Origin: Cytophagaceae bacterium | Lineage (GTDB): Bacteria; Bacteroidota; Bacteroidia; Cytophagales; JAIYAX01 | DNA length: 59,733 bases | Assembly: GCA_027488815.1 (NCBI GenBank) | Contig: JAIYAX010000022.1 | Location: 1 to 59,733 of the forward strand | Direction of reading: 5' to 3' | Shown here: positions 19,256 through 27,384 of the stretch, in pieces | Position numbering within the stretch: the stretch's first letter is position 1 | Layout of the letters: every line of letters begins with the position of its first letter | Notes under the pieces: model-generated | What the model was told of the DNA's origin: nothing | Databases searched by the model: none | What the model saw: only the letters and a program-made list of their open reading frames with translations | Translations under genes and position numbers: made by a program

Positions 19256-19969
19256 ATGAAACAGCATCGTCGTACATTCATCAAAGCCGTTGGGATCGTC
19301 ACTGGAGGCGTTATTCTTGCACCCGGCCTTGCCGGTCAATCCGCCTTCGCAGGCCCGGTAGAATTTAGCCTGCCACCACTGCCCTACAAAACAAATGCCC
19401 TCGAGCCTGCCATCGACATGAAAACCATGGAGATACACCATAGTAAACATCATCAGGCCTATGTGAATAACCTCAACAAAGCTGTGGCCGAAAGCCCCGC
19501 TGCTCAAGGGAAAAGCCTCGAACAATTGCTTGCAGGAGTTTCCGCCTTCTCACCTGCCCTTAGAAACAATGCCGGCGGGCATTGGAATCACACTTTCTTT
19601 TGGAAAAGCATGAAACCGGGGGGATCCATGCCCGCAAAAGACTTTGCTAACGCTATTGAGTCCGGCTTCAGATCTATGGATGAGCTGAAAAAAGCCTTTG
19701 GCGAAGCAGCCAAAAGTCGATTTGGTTCCGGCTGGGCCTGGCTGATTTTAAAACAAGGTGGTTTGGAAATCTGCAGCAGTCCCAATCAGGATAATCCTTT
19801 GATGGATCTGGCTGAAGTAAAAGGAACACCGCTTCTGGGTCTTGATGTTTGGGAGCATGCCTATTACCTCAAATACCAAAACCGAAGGGCTGAATACATC
19901 GATGCTTGGTGGAGCATTGTAGATTGGGAAGAGGTAAGCCGTCGCTATGACCTGGCGATGAAAGGCTGA
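19256..19969 (+). CDS. Exported Fe/Mn-family superoxide dismutase (Mn-type residues)
   Basis: Dismutates superoxide. The N-terminus has a twin-arginine signal (HRRTFIK, then a hydrophobic core ending near SAFA, about residue 32), so it is predicted to cross the membrane folded, perhaps with metal loaded. Metal ligands are a His in the EIHHSKHH segment, then His112, Asp197 and His201. Gly107-108 before HWNH and the Gln of NQD (178) are positions more typical of Mn enzymes. Start at ATG 19256 gives 238 residues; the longer open frame overlaps DUF427. Last gene of the ten-gene run. Confidence 0.94.
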   Translation: MKQHRRTFIKAVGIVTGGVILAPGLAGQSAFAGPVEFSLPPLPYKTNALEPAIDMKTMEIHHSKHHQAYVNNLNKAVAESPAAQGKSLEQLLAGVSAFSPALRNNAGGHWNHTFFWKSMKPGGSMPAKDFANAIESGFRSMDELKKAFGEAAKSRFGSGWAWLILKQGGLEICSSPNQDNPLMDLAEVKGTPLLGLDVWEHAYYLKYQNRRAEYIDAWWSIVDWEEVSRRYDLAMKG

Positions 19970-19985
19970 TTTAGACTTGTCTAAA
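19970..19985. promoter_or_regulatory. Perfect palindrome after the SOD gene, operator-like
   Basis: TTTAGAC-TT-GTCTAAA, a 7+7 bp perfect inverted repeat, begins one base after the SOD stop and lies 58 nt before the TTG start at 20044. The symmetrical TTTAG...CTAAA form resembles operators of DtxR/MntR-type metalloregulators. It has no T-tract and the 2-nt loop is too tight for a good terminator hairpin. No regulator gene is nearby, so this is an inference from shape. Confidence 0.35.
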
Positions 19986-20043
19986 TAATTATACCTATCT
20001 GTCATTTATTCAGCTATTTAACAAGTCCTATCTCTAGTAACAG

Positions 20044-21021
20044 TTGAACAATATAGCTGATTTAGAACTGCCCTTCAGCAAGCCGTTTTGGCTGAAGAAT
20101 GCACATGCACAAACCATCGTTCCGGCCCTGTACAGGAGAATTCGCTTTGACTATCAGGAGCGATTTCAAATAGTAACTCCTGATGATGATGTCCTGTGGG
20201 CGGACTATTTTCCGGCTGGCGGGGATACACTCGCCATTATTTCTCATGGTCTTGAGGGAAGTTCTGAGCGGCATTATGTGCTGGGCTTAGCGAAAGCGTT
20301 GGCTAGAGAAGGCATCAGTAGCCTGGCCTGGAATTACCGGGGCTGCCTGAATGGACCGAATAAACAACTCAGATTCTACCATTCAGGAGCAACAGAAGAC
20401 CTTCATACCGTGATCGGGTGGGCAGTAAGGCAATTCCCTGTTTATAAGGAATTCGTTCTGGCAGGTTTCTCTCTCGGTGGGAACTTAACCCTCAAATACC
20501 TTGGTGAAGGCAGGTTCAGCTTCCCAAAGCCCATCCTTTGCAGTATTGCAGTCTCTGTTCCACTTGATCTTTCCAGCGGTTGTGACAAACTGTCTATAGG
20601 AATCAATAAAGTATATGAAAATCGCTTTTTGAGGCATCTTGGAGCAAAGGTTAAAGCCAAAGCGGCCATTTTCCCGGAACTTGATACCAGACCACTCAAG
20701 AGATTGACAAGTTTAAGATCATTTGATGAGGCTTACACCGCCCCTATTCATGGATTTCAGCATGCCGAGCATTATTATCAAATGAATTCCTCTCTCTATT
20801 TTCTGGAAGGTATTGCTGTTCCAACCCTGATCATTCAATCCGCTGATGATCCCATGCTTTCAGAGCGATGTTTTCCCCACAGGCAAATGGAAGGCCACCC
20901 AACTATTCGGATGATTGTCACCTCCGGAGGTGGCCATGTCGGATTTGTCACCCCCGAAGGACTACATGCTGAAAGCCATGCTGAAAAACTCAGCCGTCTG
21001 TGGGTCAGGAAGTTCAGATAA
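20044..21021 (+). CDS. YheT-family alpha/beta hydrolase
   Basis: 325-residue YheT/ABHD1-3 type hydrolase, cytosolic or peripheral. The family entry motif is PFWLKNAHAQTI near 14-25, the oxyanion region SHGLEGSS near 67-74, the nucleophile Ser143 in GFSLGGN, an acid in SADDP, and His in GGGHVGF near the C-terminus. The start is TTG 20044; an in-frame stop at 20038-20040 excludes anything further upstream. Substrate unknown; relatives act on lipids or esters. Confidence 0.88.
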   Translation: MNNIADLELPFSKPFWLKNAHAQTIVPALYRRIRFDYQERFQIVTPDDDVLWADYFPAGGDTLAIISHGLEGSSERHYVLGLAKALAREGISSLAWNYRGCLNGPNKQLRFYHSGATEDLHTVIGWAVRQFPVYKEFVLAGFSLGGNLTLKYLGEGRFSFPKPILCSIAVSVPLDLSSGCDKLSIGINKVYENRFLRHLGAKVKAKAAIFPELDTRPLKRLTSLRSFDEAYTAPIHGFQHAEHYYQMNSSLYFLEGIAVPTLIIQSADDPMLSERCFPHRQMEGHPTIRMIVTSGGGHVGFVTPEGLHAESHAEKLSRLWVRKFR

Positions 21022-21103
21022 TTTGTGGATATTTTTTGAAGGCAGCTGAGTAGGGCTCTACAAAATTCCTGTATCTTGTGGATACAAACCAATCAACACC
21101 AAT

Positions 21104-21880
21104 TTGAACTTACTCATTGTACCCGGCATAGGGATGGATAAGTATCTTTGGAATCCTGTCGTTCAGGAGCTCCAACAGATCAATTCCGACCTTGACATCA
21201 TCGTAGCTGAGTTGAGTGGAATGGCCAATAGCAGCAACCTAAGTGCTCAGGTACTGGATCAACTCATCGAAGAGTTGTATGGCTTTGTCAAAGGAAAAGA
21301 ATATGAGCCCTGGATCATTTATGGACAGGGTGCAGGAGCAGCTTTGTTGCTTGAACTGGCCGCCCGATCTTTTGAGTTCAAAAACGGGCAATTGATCATG
21401 CCCGATAAAGTTATTTTACATGGGGCTATCGGTGCACAGTTTCACCTGGGTCCTTTTATCGGGGTCTCAAGCCTTTATCGCTCTGGCAGTGGGTTATTGG
21501 GCAAATTCCTAAACCAAAAACTCATCAACAATGCTTTTGTCCATCCTCAAAATGTGGAGGATCAGGTAAAGCAACATTTTGTGCAACGTTGCAAAAGCAA
21601 CACCTTCATGGCGAGTTCAGATGAACTGTTCAGCAAGAAATGGTATGACTCAGTGAAGTATAGAGTGGAGACCAATCGCTGTTGTTTCTTGTCCGGAGAA
21701 TTTGAGCCAGAGGTGAATTCCAAAACCATAATCAAAACCAAAGGAGATTTTCCGGGTTCAGAAGTGAGGCTCATCAAAGGATGGAAGCAATACCCGATGC
21801 TCGAGCAACCTACAGCTTTTGCAGACTATCTGGTGAATCAAGTCATCTTTGCCGAAAAGGAGAAGAACGCACTTTCCTAA
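21104..21880 (+). CDS. Alpha/beta-hydrolase-fold protein lacking the usual nucleophile
   Basis: 258 residues with a hydrolase-like opening (LLIVPGIGMDKYLW) and alternating strand/helix pattern. At the nucleophile elbow the sequence is YGQGAGAALLLEL (about 73-85), so Gly76 stands where Ser/Asp/Cys is expected. No Ser lies adjacent in the elbow. It may be a non-catalytic member or use another centre. The start is TTG 21104, which places the first beta strand at the N-terminus; no ATG lies nearby. It follows the YheT gene by 82 nt. Fold assignment is moderate and function unknown. Confidence 0.65.
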   Translation: MNLLIVPGIGMDKYLWNPVVQELQQINSDLDIIVAELSGMANSSNLSAQVLDQLIEELYGFVKGKEYEPWIIYGQGAGAALLLELAARSFEFKNGQLIMPDKVILHGAIGAQFHLGPFIGVSSLYRSGSGLLGKFLNQKLINNAFVHPQNVEDQVKQHFVQRCKSNTFMASSDELFSKKWYDSVKYRVETNRCCFLSGEFEPEVNSKTIIKTKGDFPGSEVRLIKGWKQYPMLEQPTAFADYLVNQVIFAEKEKNALS

Positions 21881-22038
21881 ACAGGTCTGTTAGCCTTAAT
21901 CGCAATTTTTTCAAACTGTCTTGTTGGCTCATCAGGCCACTGTGAACTTTAAACTCCACCTAAGTTTCTGGTTTATAACAAAGGAAAAACTGAACCTTTT
22001 CCTGAAGCCCTTGTTCATCCTACATAAACCCGGATCAC

Positions 22039-22206
22039 ATGTTTTCCCTATTCAAGAAAAAAACCGAAGCTGAAAAACTACAAGAGCAGTACAAAAAACT
22101 GCTCAGTGAGGCTCACCGACTCTCCACTATTGACAGGAAAGCCTCAGATCTCAAAATGGCTGAAGCCGATGAGATCAGCAAAAAGATCGATTCATTAAAG
22201 CCCTGA
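22039..22206 (+). CDS. Lacal_2735-family small protein
   Basis: A 55-residue protein starting MFSLFKKKTEAEKLQ and ending KKIDSLKP. It is charged and helical, matching the Lacal_2735 family found in Bacteroidota. ATG is at 22039 and the TGA stop at 22204-22206. Function is unknown. Its stop directly abuts the stop of a convergent 41-residue gene, the two sharing the palindrome TGATCA. Confidence 0.8.
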   Translation: MFSLFKKKTEAEKLQEQYKKLLSEAHRLSTIDRKASDLKMAEADEISKKIDSLKP

Positions 22207-22332
22207 TCAGGGTCTTTGCTCCTGCGATGCTTTCCTGGTTTTGTAGGATTTGAAAAACCATATCCCGCCCAAGACAAATACCAGCGCCGGAATGATAAGA
22301 AACAAGATTAGAAAGATACGTTTTGAATTCAT
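22207..22332 (-). CDS. 41-residue single-span membrane peptide
   Basis: ATG at 22332 to TGA at 22207. Residues 5-26 form one hydrophobic span (RIFLILFLIIPALVFVLGG), followed by a basic tail (KSYKTRKASQEQ). It has the look of a small membrane protein: positive-out/in ends, no internal stop, no other feature in the gap. It lies back to back with the Lacal_2735 gene with no bases between the stops. No family recognised. Confidence 0.5.
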   Translation of the reverse strand: MNSKRIFLILFLIIPALVFVLGGIWFFKSYKTRKASQEQRP

Positions 22333-22370
22333 AGGCCCTTTTTAATGGTTCGTCATATCTTGCAGCAAAG

Positions 22371-23615
22371 ATGCAGGATCAGCAACAAATATTTCATGCG
22401 GACTTAGTGGTGGTTGGTGGCGGTGCCGCAGGTTTTTTCGCTGCTATCCATTTTGCTGAGGCAAGGCCGGGCAGTAAAGTGATTATTCTTGAAAAAACAC
22501 CCAAGTTTCTTTCTAAAGTAGCGATCTCAGGAGGTGGACGATGCAATGTCACCCATGATTGTCGCTCACTAAGCCGCTTGCTGGAGGCGTACCCCAGAGG
22601 AGGCAAGAAACTTAAATCACTTTTTCAAGCCTTTGGGGTGGAAGACACTATAAAATGGTTTGAAAGCAGAGGGGTTCGACTCAAGACAGAAGAGGATGGG
22701 CGTATGTTTCCGGTGACGGACAAAAGCACCAGTATCACCGACTGTCTGATAATTGAAAGTGAACAAATGGGCATCGAGCGTATCCCCTATTGCGAAGTGG
22801 GTCAGATTGTTCCTGTTGTCAAAGGATATGAACTAAGGCTGGAGCGCAAGGCCATCACCTGGCAAAGCCCAAAAGTAATCCTTGCCACGGGTGGACATCC
22901 TAAGTCCGACCAATATGGTTTTCTATCAACTATGGATCTGAACATCGTCGACCCTGTCCCTTCCCTGTTCACTTTTAATATGCCCTTGCATCCATTTGAG
23001 AACTTACCCGGCGTATCGGTGCCGGATGCCGAAGTTATTATTTGCGGCACAGATTTCAGGCATAGAGGGCCATTGCTGATCACCCATTGGGGCATCTCAG
23101 GGCCTGCCGTTATTGTACTTTCTTCATTGGCAGCAAGAGACTTATTTGACAGGCATTATGATTTCGAGGTCATGATCAACTGGGTGGCAGATAGCCAGGA
23201 AGCGGTTATTCGGGCATGGATGGAGGATCAGATACAACAACATGGCTCCAAAAAGGTGGGAAATTCAAGTTTTGCAAATTTGCCTGATCGACTATGGAAA
23301 AGCCTATGCCAGAGGAGTGGTTTAGAAGAAGATGAACGATGGTCAACGCTGGAGCGGAAAAAGAAAAACCGGCTCCTGGAGCAAATCTACCGATGTAGCA
23401 TGAAGGTCAGCGGCAAAACCACTTTCAAAGAGGAATTTGTCACCAGCGGAGGCATCAGTCTGGAAGAACTCAGGCTTCCGGACATGGAGCTCAAGAAATG
23501 GCCCGGGTTGTATGCAGTTGGTGAACTAACCGACGTAGACGGCATCACCGGAGGCTACAATTTCCAATACGCCTGGAGCTCAGGGTTTATGGCAGGGAGG
23601 CATGCTGCGAAATGA
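22371..23615 (+). CDS. HI0933/YhiN-family NAD(P)/FAD-dependent oxidoreductase
   Basis: Flavoprotein of 414 residues. The FAD Rossmann motif VVGGGAAGFFAAIHFAE is at about 14-30, GGGRCNVTHD near 54-63 and ATGGHPKS near 175 are family hallmarks, and ITGGYNFQYAWSSG at the C-terminus closes the FAD site. Cytosolic. Substrate is unknown for the family. Convergent with glnN and separated from it by a bidirectional terminator. Confidence 0.9.
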   Translation: MQDQQQIFHADLVVVGGGAAGFFAAIHFAEARPGSKVIILEKTPKFLSKVAISGGGRCNVTHDCRSLSRLLEAYPRGGKKLKSLFQAFGVEDTIKWFESRGVRLKTEEDGRMFPVTDKSTSITDCLIIESEQMGIERIPYCEVGQIVPVVKGYELRLERKAITWQSPKVILATGGHPKSDQYGFLSTMDLNIVDPVPSLFTFNMPLHPFENLPGVSVPDAEVIICGTDFRHRGPLLITHWGISGPAVIVLSSLAARDLFDRHYDFEVMINWVADSQEAVIRAWMEDQIQQHGSKKVGNSSFANLPDRLWKSLCQRSGLEEDERWSTLERKKKNRLLEQIYRCSMKVSGKTTFKEEFVTSGGISLEELRLPDMELKKWPGLYAVGELTDVDGITGGYNFQYAWSSGFMAGRHAAK

Positions 23616-23619
23616 AAAA

Positions 23620-23649
23620 AAGAAAAAGGCAGTTATGAACTGCCCTTTT
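23620..23649. terminator. Bidirectional terminator between the flavoprotein gene and glnN
   Basis: An A-rich tract, the stem GGCAGTT/AACTGCC (23628-23634 with 23638-23644) with loop ATG, then CTTTT. It lies in the gap between two convergent genes and is oriented to work on both strands. Confidence 0.75.
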
Positions 23650-23671
23650 CAACCTTTAACCTAAACCTATA

Positions 23672-25858
23672 TTATTTCAAAAAAAGCAACTCTCTGTACT
23701 TCACCAGTGGCCAGGCTTCATCGTCGATGAGCAACTCCAGCTTGTCCACATGGTATCGAATGGTGTCAAAAAAGGGCCTTACTTTATCGCAATAGATATG
23801 AGCAGATTGCTCAGTGTTAGAAGCATTGTTGGCTTCTTTTCGGGCTTCCACCATTTCATCGGTACCTTGCTTAATGGCCTCAATGTGTTCAGCGATCTGG
23901 GCGATGGTGGCCTTTACTGCCTTGCCGGAAGCCTCCATTCCGATCTCCTTAAGCCCTTTTACATTTTCGATCAGTAAGTTCTGGTATTTAATGGCCGTTG
24001 GGATGATCTGGTTGTTTGCCAACTGCTCGATGATCCTGCCTTCAATCTGTATTTTCTTGATGTAGTTCTCCAGCCTGATGTCATGCCGGGCATGCAACTC
24101 TGCTTTGGTGAAAATATGGTGCTTCACGAACAGTTGCTCTGTCTTTTTAGATACATAAGCATCTAAGGCCTTGGGGGTGGTCTTGATATTGTTCAGGCCT
24201 CTTTTGGCAGCTTCCTCTACCCACTCCTCACTGTACCCATTGCCTTCAAATCGTATGGCCCTGGACTCCTTCACATATTGACGGAGCACCTGAATAATGG
24301 CCAATTCCTTCTTGGTGCCTTTGTCAATCAGCTTATCGACTTTGTCTTTGAAATCGAGGAGTTGATCGGTAACAATGGTATTTAGAACCGTCAATGCCGG
24401 AGAATTATTTGCACTTGAGCCTACCGCTCTGAACTCAAATTTGTTACCGGTAAAAGCAAAAGGCGAGGTTCTGTTTCGATCGGTATTATCGAGTAAAATA
24501 GCCGGTATCTTGTTGATTCCCAGTTTTAAATAAACATTATCTCCCTTCCCTACTGATATTTTGGCATTCTTCTCCAGTTCATCCAATACCTGAGTAAGGG
24601 TCGAGCCAATAAATACCGACATGATGGCTGGCGGAGCCTCGTTAGCACCTAAGCGATGGTCATTGCTGGCGGAGGCAATAGAAGCCCTCATAAGGTCTGC
24701 ATGCTCATGTACTGCCTTGATAGTGCACACAAAAAAGGTCAGAAACTGTAGGTTCTCTTTGGGTCTGGAGCTGGGAGAAAGAAGGTTCACTCCGGTATTG
24801 GTGCTTAGTGACCAGTTGTTATGCTTGCCGCTTCCATTTACTCCGGCAAAAGGTTTTTCATGAAGCAATGCTTTTAAGTTGTGTCTCAGAGCCACTTTTT
24901 CAATGACGTCCATCAACAGCTGGTTGTGATCGACCGACAGGTTGATTTCCTCAAAAGTAGGGGCACACTCAAACTGTCCGGGAGCTACCTCGTTATGCCT
25001 GGTACGGATAGGTATTCCCAGCTTATGGCATTCGGTTTCAAAATCCACCATAAAATTCATCACCCTCGCCGGAATGGAACCAAAATAATGATCTTCCAAT
25101 TGCTGGCCTTTGGCAGCAGCCATGCCAAACACGGTACGGCCTGTCATCAACAAATCCGGACGGGCATCGTGCAAGGCCTTGTCGACCAAAAAGTACTCCT
25201 GCTCAGGGCCAAGCGTAGGATGAACTTTGTTTACATCCTTGTCAAAATACTGGCAAACGGCTGTCGCTGCCTTGTCAATCACAGAGAGCGACTTTAAGAG
25301 CGGGGTCTTGTAGTCCAGTGCTTCACCAGTGTAGGAAACAAATACAGAAGGAATGCAAAGCGTGGAGGCAGTCTCACTTTCAATGATAAAAGCAGGTGAG
25401 GTGGGATCCCATGCGGTATAACCTCTAGCTTCAAAAGTATTTCTCAAGCCTCCGCTGGGGAAAGAGGAAGCATCTGGCTCCTGCTGTACAAGGGCTGTTC
25501 CTTTAAATTTTTCGATGGCCTGTCCGCTTCCGGTGAGGTCAAAAAAGGAGTCATGCTTTTCAGCCGTAGCGCCGGTCAAAGGCTGGAACCAGTGGGTATA
25601 ATGCGTCACACCTCTGGCGATCGCCCAGGTTTTCATCGCTGTAGCAACTGCGTCTGCTACGTCCTTATCCATTTTCTCTCCTTTGTCGACTGCATTAATA
25701 AAGCGGGTATACATATCGGAAGTGAGGCTATGCTGCATCTTCTCACGGGTGAATACATGTGAGGCAAAGAAGTCAGAAACATGAACCGAAGGCTTTTCAA
25801 CGGTTACTATTTCACGGTTTTGAACCATTTCAAGTGCTCTGAAGCGGGAAAGTGCCAT
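23672..25858 (-). CDS. glnN: Glutamine synthetase, type III
   Basis: ATP-dependent synthesis of glutamine from glutamate and ammonium; large cytosolic ring enzyme. The 728 residues match GSIII, which is much longer than GSI (~450). The GSIII N-terminal extension (about 1-90) is followed by core segments LGPEQEYF, HEKPFAGVNGSGKHNNWS, and EAPPAIMS; NRTSPFAFTGNKFEFR is the ATP/glutamate region. It is typical of Bacteroidetes. Divergent to mtaB. No PII or amt gene adjoins it. Confidence 0.97.
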   Translation of the reverse strand: MALSRFRALEMVQNREIVTVEKPSVHVSDFFASHVFTREKMQHSLTSDMYTRFINAVDKGEKMDKDVADAVATAMKTWAIARGVTHYTHWFQPLTGATAEKHDSFFDLTGSGQAIEKFKGTALVQQEPDASSFPSGGLRNTFEARGYTAWDPTSPAFIIESETASTLCIPSVFVSYTGEALDYKTPLLKSLSVIDKAATAVCQYFDKDVNKVHPTLGPEQEYFLVDKALHDARPDLLMTGRTVFGMAAAKGQQLEDHYFGSIPARVMNFMVDFETECHKLGIPIRTRHNEVAPGQFECAPTFEEINLSVDHNQLLMDVIEKVALRHNLKALLHEKPFAGVNGSGKHNNWSLSTNTGVNLLSPSSRPKENLQFLTFFVCTIKAVHEHADLMRASIASASNDHRLGANEAPPAIMSVFIGSTLTQVLDELEKNAKISVGKGDNVYLKLGINKIPAILLDNTDRNRTSPFAFTGNKFEFRAVGSSANNSPALTVLNTIVTDQLLDFKDKVDKLIDKGTKKELAIIQVLRQYVKESRAIRFEGNGYSEEWVEEAAKRGLNNIKTTPKALDAYVSKKTEQLFVKHHIFTKAELHARHDIRLENYIKKIQIEGRIIEQLANNQIIPTAIKYQNLLIENVKGLKEIGMEASGKAVKATIAQIAEHIEAIKQGTDEMVEARKEANNASNTEQSAHIYCDKVRPFFDTIRYHVDKLELLIDDEAWPLVKYRELLFLK

Positions 25859-26051
25859 AGTTGAGGATGATGAGGTTTAATTTTGAAGTACAAAGGAAAC
25901 AAATTAGGCACTATATGGCAATATGACCTTCAATTTAAAAGGTAATTCTGATATAAACACCTGTATTATGTGAACTCAACTCACACAATTGATAGGCATT
26001 TTAAAAATGTTGAAAAATCAAATTCAAGAATTGGCTGTAAATTGCGGAGCA

Positions 26052-27371
26052 ATGAAGAAAGTGGCGTTTTACACCTTGGGTTGCAAGCTCAACTATGCAG
26101 AGACTTCCTCCATCTCGAGAAACTTTGAATCTCATGGTTTCAAAAAGGTCGAGTTCACGGACAAGCCTGACATATTTGTGATCAATACCTGCTCAGTGAC
26201 CGATCATGCTGATAAAAAGTGTAGAAAAATTGTCAAAGAGGCCCGTAAAATTTCCCCTGACGCTTTTGTAGCGATAGTTGGCTGCTATGCCCAGTTGAAA
26301 CCTCAGGAAATCGCTTCGATCCCCGGTGTGGATGCTGTGTTGGGGGCAGCTGAGAAATTCAGGTTGGTCGAAACACTTAAAACATTTGAACGACCTGCTT
26401 CAACGGTAGTATTTCAGGGTTCTGTACATGAGGTCAAAAACTTTCATGAGGCCTATTCCTTCCAGGACCGCACCCGCACCTTTCTGAAAGTGCAGGATGG
26501 CTGCAACTACAACTGTTCTTTTTGCACCATTCCCTTAGCTAGAGGCAGCAGCAGAAGCAGCAGCATCGAAGAAGTGTTGCATCAGGCAAGGCAAATCGCT
26601 GCTACAGATGTGAAAGAAGTCGTGCTCACAGGGGTAAACATTGGAGACTTTGGCATCATCGAAGGGCGTCGCAAAGAACGTTTTTTTGACCTGGTCAAAG
26701 CTTTGGATGAAATCGGAGGAATTGAGCGCTTCCGTATCTCCTCCATAGAACCCAATTTGCTTCAGGAACCCATGATTGAGTTCATTTCGGGCGCAAAGAA
26801 ATTCGTCCCTCACTTTCACTTGCCTTTGCAAAGTGGAAGCGACACTTTGCTCAAGGCGATGCGACGTCGTTATGATACTGCTCTGTATGCCTCAAGAGTA
26901 CAGCTTATCCGCTCTATTATGCCTGATGCCTGCATCGGCGTGGACGTGATTACAGGATTCCCGGGAGAAAGTGATGAGTTATTCAGCGAAACCTACCAGT
27001 TTCTTAACGAGCTCGAAGTCAGCTACCTACACGTGTTTACTTACTCTGAGAGAGCCAATACCCATGCCATGGAATTGCCAGGGGTTGTTCCTCAAAAAAC
27101 AAGGAATGAACGAACCGCCATGCTGCGTATCCTGTCTGAGAAAAAGAGAAGGCTATTTTATGAAAGCCAAATGGGCAAAGTAGTTCCTGTCCTATTCGAA
27201 CATGAAAGAGAAGGTGATCTGATGTTCGGCTTTAGTCACAACTACGTAAGAGTGGAGGCGAAGTATGACCCTCTTTTGGTGAATACCATAAAGTCTGTGA
27301 GGCTGTGTGCCTTTGCAGCTTCAGGTCATTTATTGGTAGAGGAACCCCAAGAAGAGCTACTCAGTCATTAA
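26052..27371 (+). CDS. mtaB: tRNA t6A37 methylthiotransferase MtaB
   Basis: Radical SAM enzyme that adds a methylthio group to t6A37 of tRNAs. The N-terminal UPF0004 cluster ligands are Cys11, Cys47 and Cys78. The radical SAM motif is Cys151-x3-Cys155-x2-Cys158, in the segment CNYNCSFCTIPLARG. A TRAM-like C-terminal region follows at about 380-435. Start at ATG 26052 (MKKVAFYTLGCK) is the typical family N-terminus; the open frame extends to a TTG at 25989 and an ATG at 26007 upstream. Length 439. Oxygen-sensitive 4Fe-4S clusters are expected. Confidence 0.94.
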   Translation: MKKVAFYTLGCKLNYAETSSISRNFESHGFKKVEFTDKPDIFVINTCSVTDHADKKCRKIVKEARKISPDAFVAIVGCYAQLKPQEIASIPGVDAVLGAAEKFRLVETLKTFERPASTVVFQGSVHEVKNFHEAYSFQDRTRTFLKVQDGCNYNCSFCTIPLARGSSRSSSIEEVLHQARQIAATDVKEVVLTGVNIGDFGIIEGRRKERFFDLVKALDEIGGIERFRISSIEPNLLQEPMIEFISGAKKFVPHFHLPLQSGSDTLLKAMRRRYDTALYASRVQLIRSIMPDACIGVDVITGFPGESDELFSETYQFLNELEVSYLHVFTYSERANTHAMELPGVVPQKTRNERTAMLRILSEKKRRLFYESQMGKVVPVLFEHEREGDLMFGFSHNYVRVEAKYDPLLVNTIKSVRLCAFAASGHLLVEEPQEELLSH

Positions 27372-27384
27372 GAACTAATCGGCT

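Noticed and set aside
24881-25297. 138-codon plus-strand frame
   Set aside because: Lies inside glnN on the opposite strand; no start context and no recognisable domain.
26052-27371. MiaB rather than MtaB identity
   Set aside because: The N-terminal VAFYTLGCKLNYAE and the lack of MiaB-typical features favour MtaB; MiaB usually has a different N-terminal motif and length.
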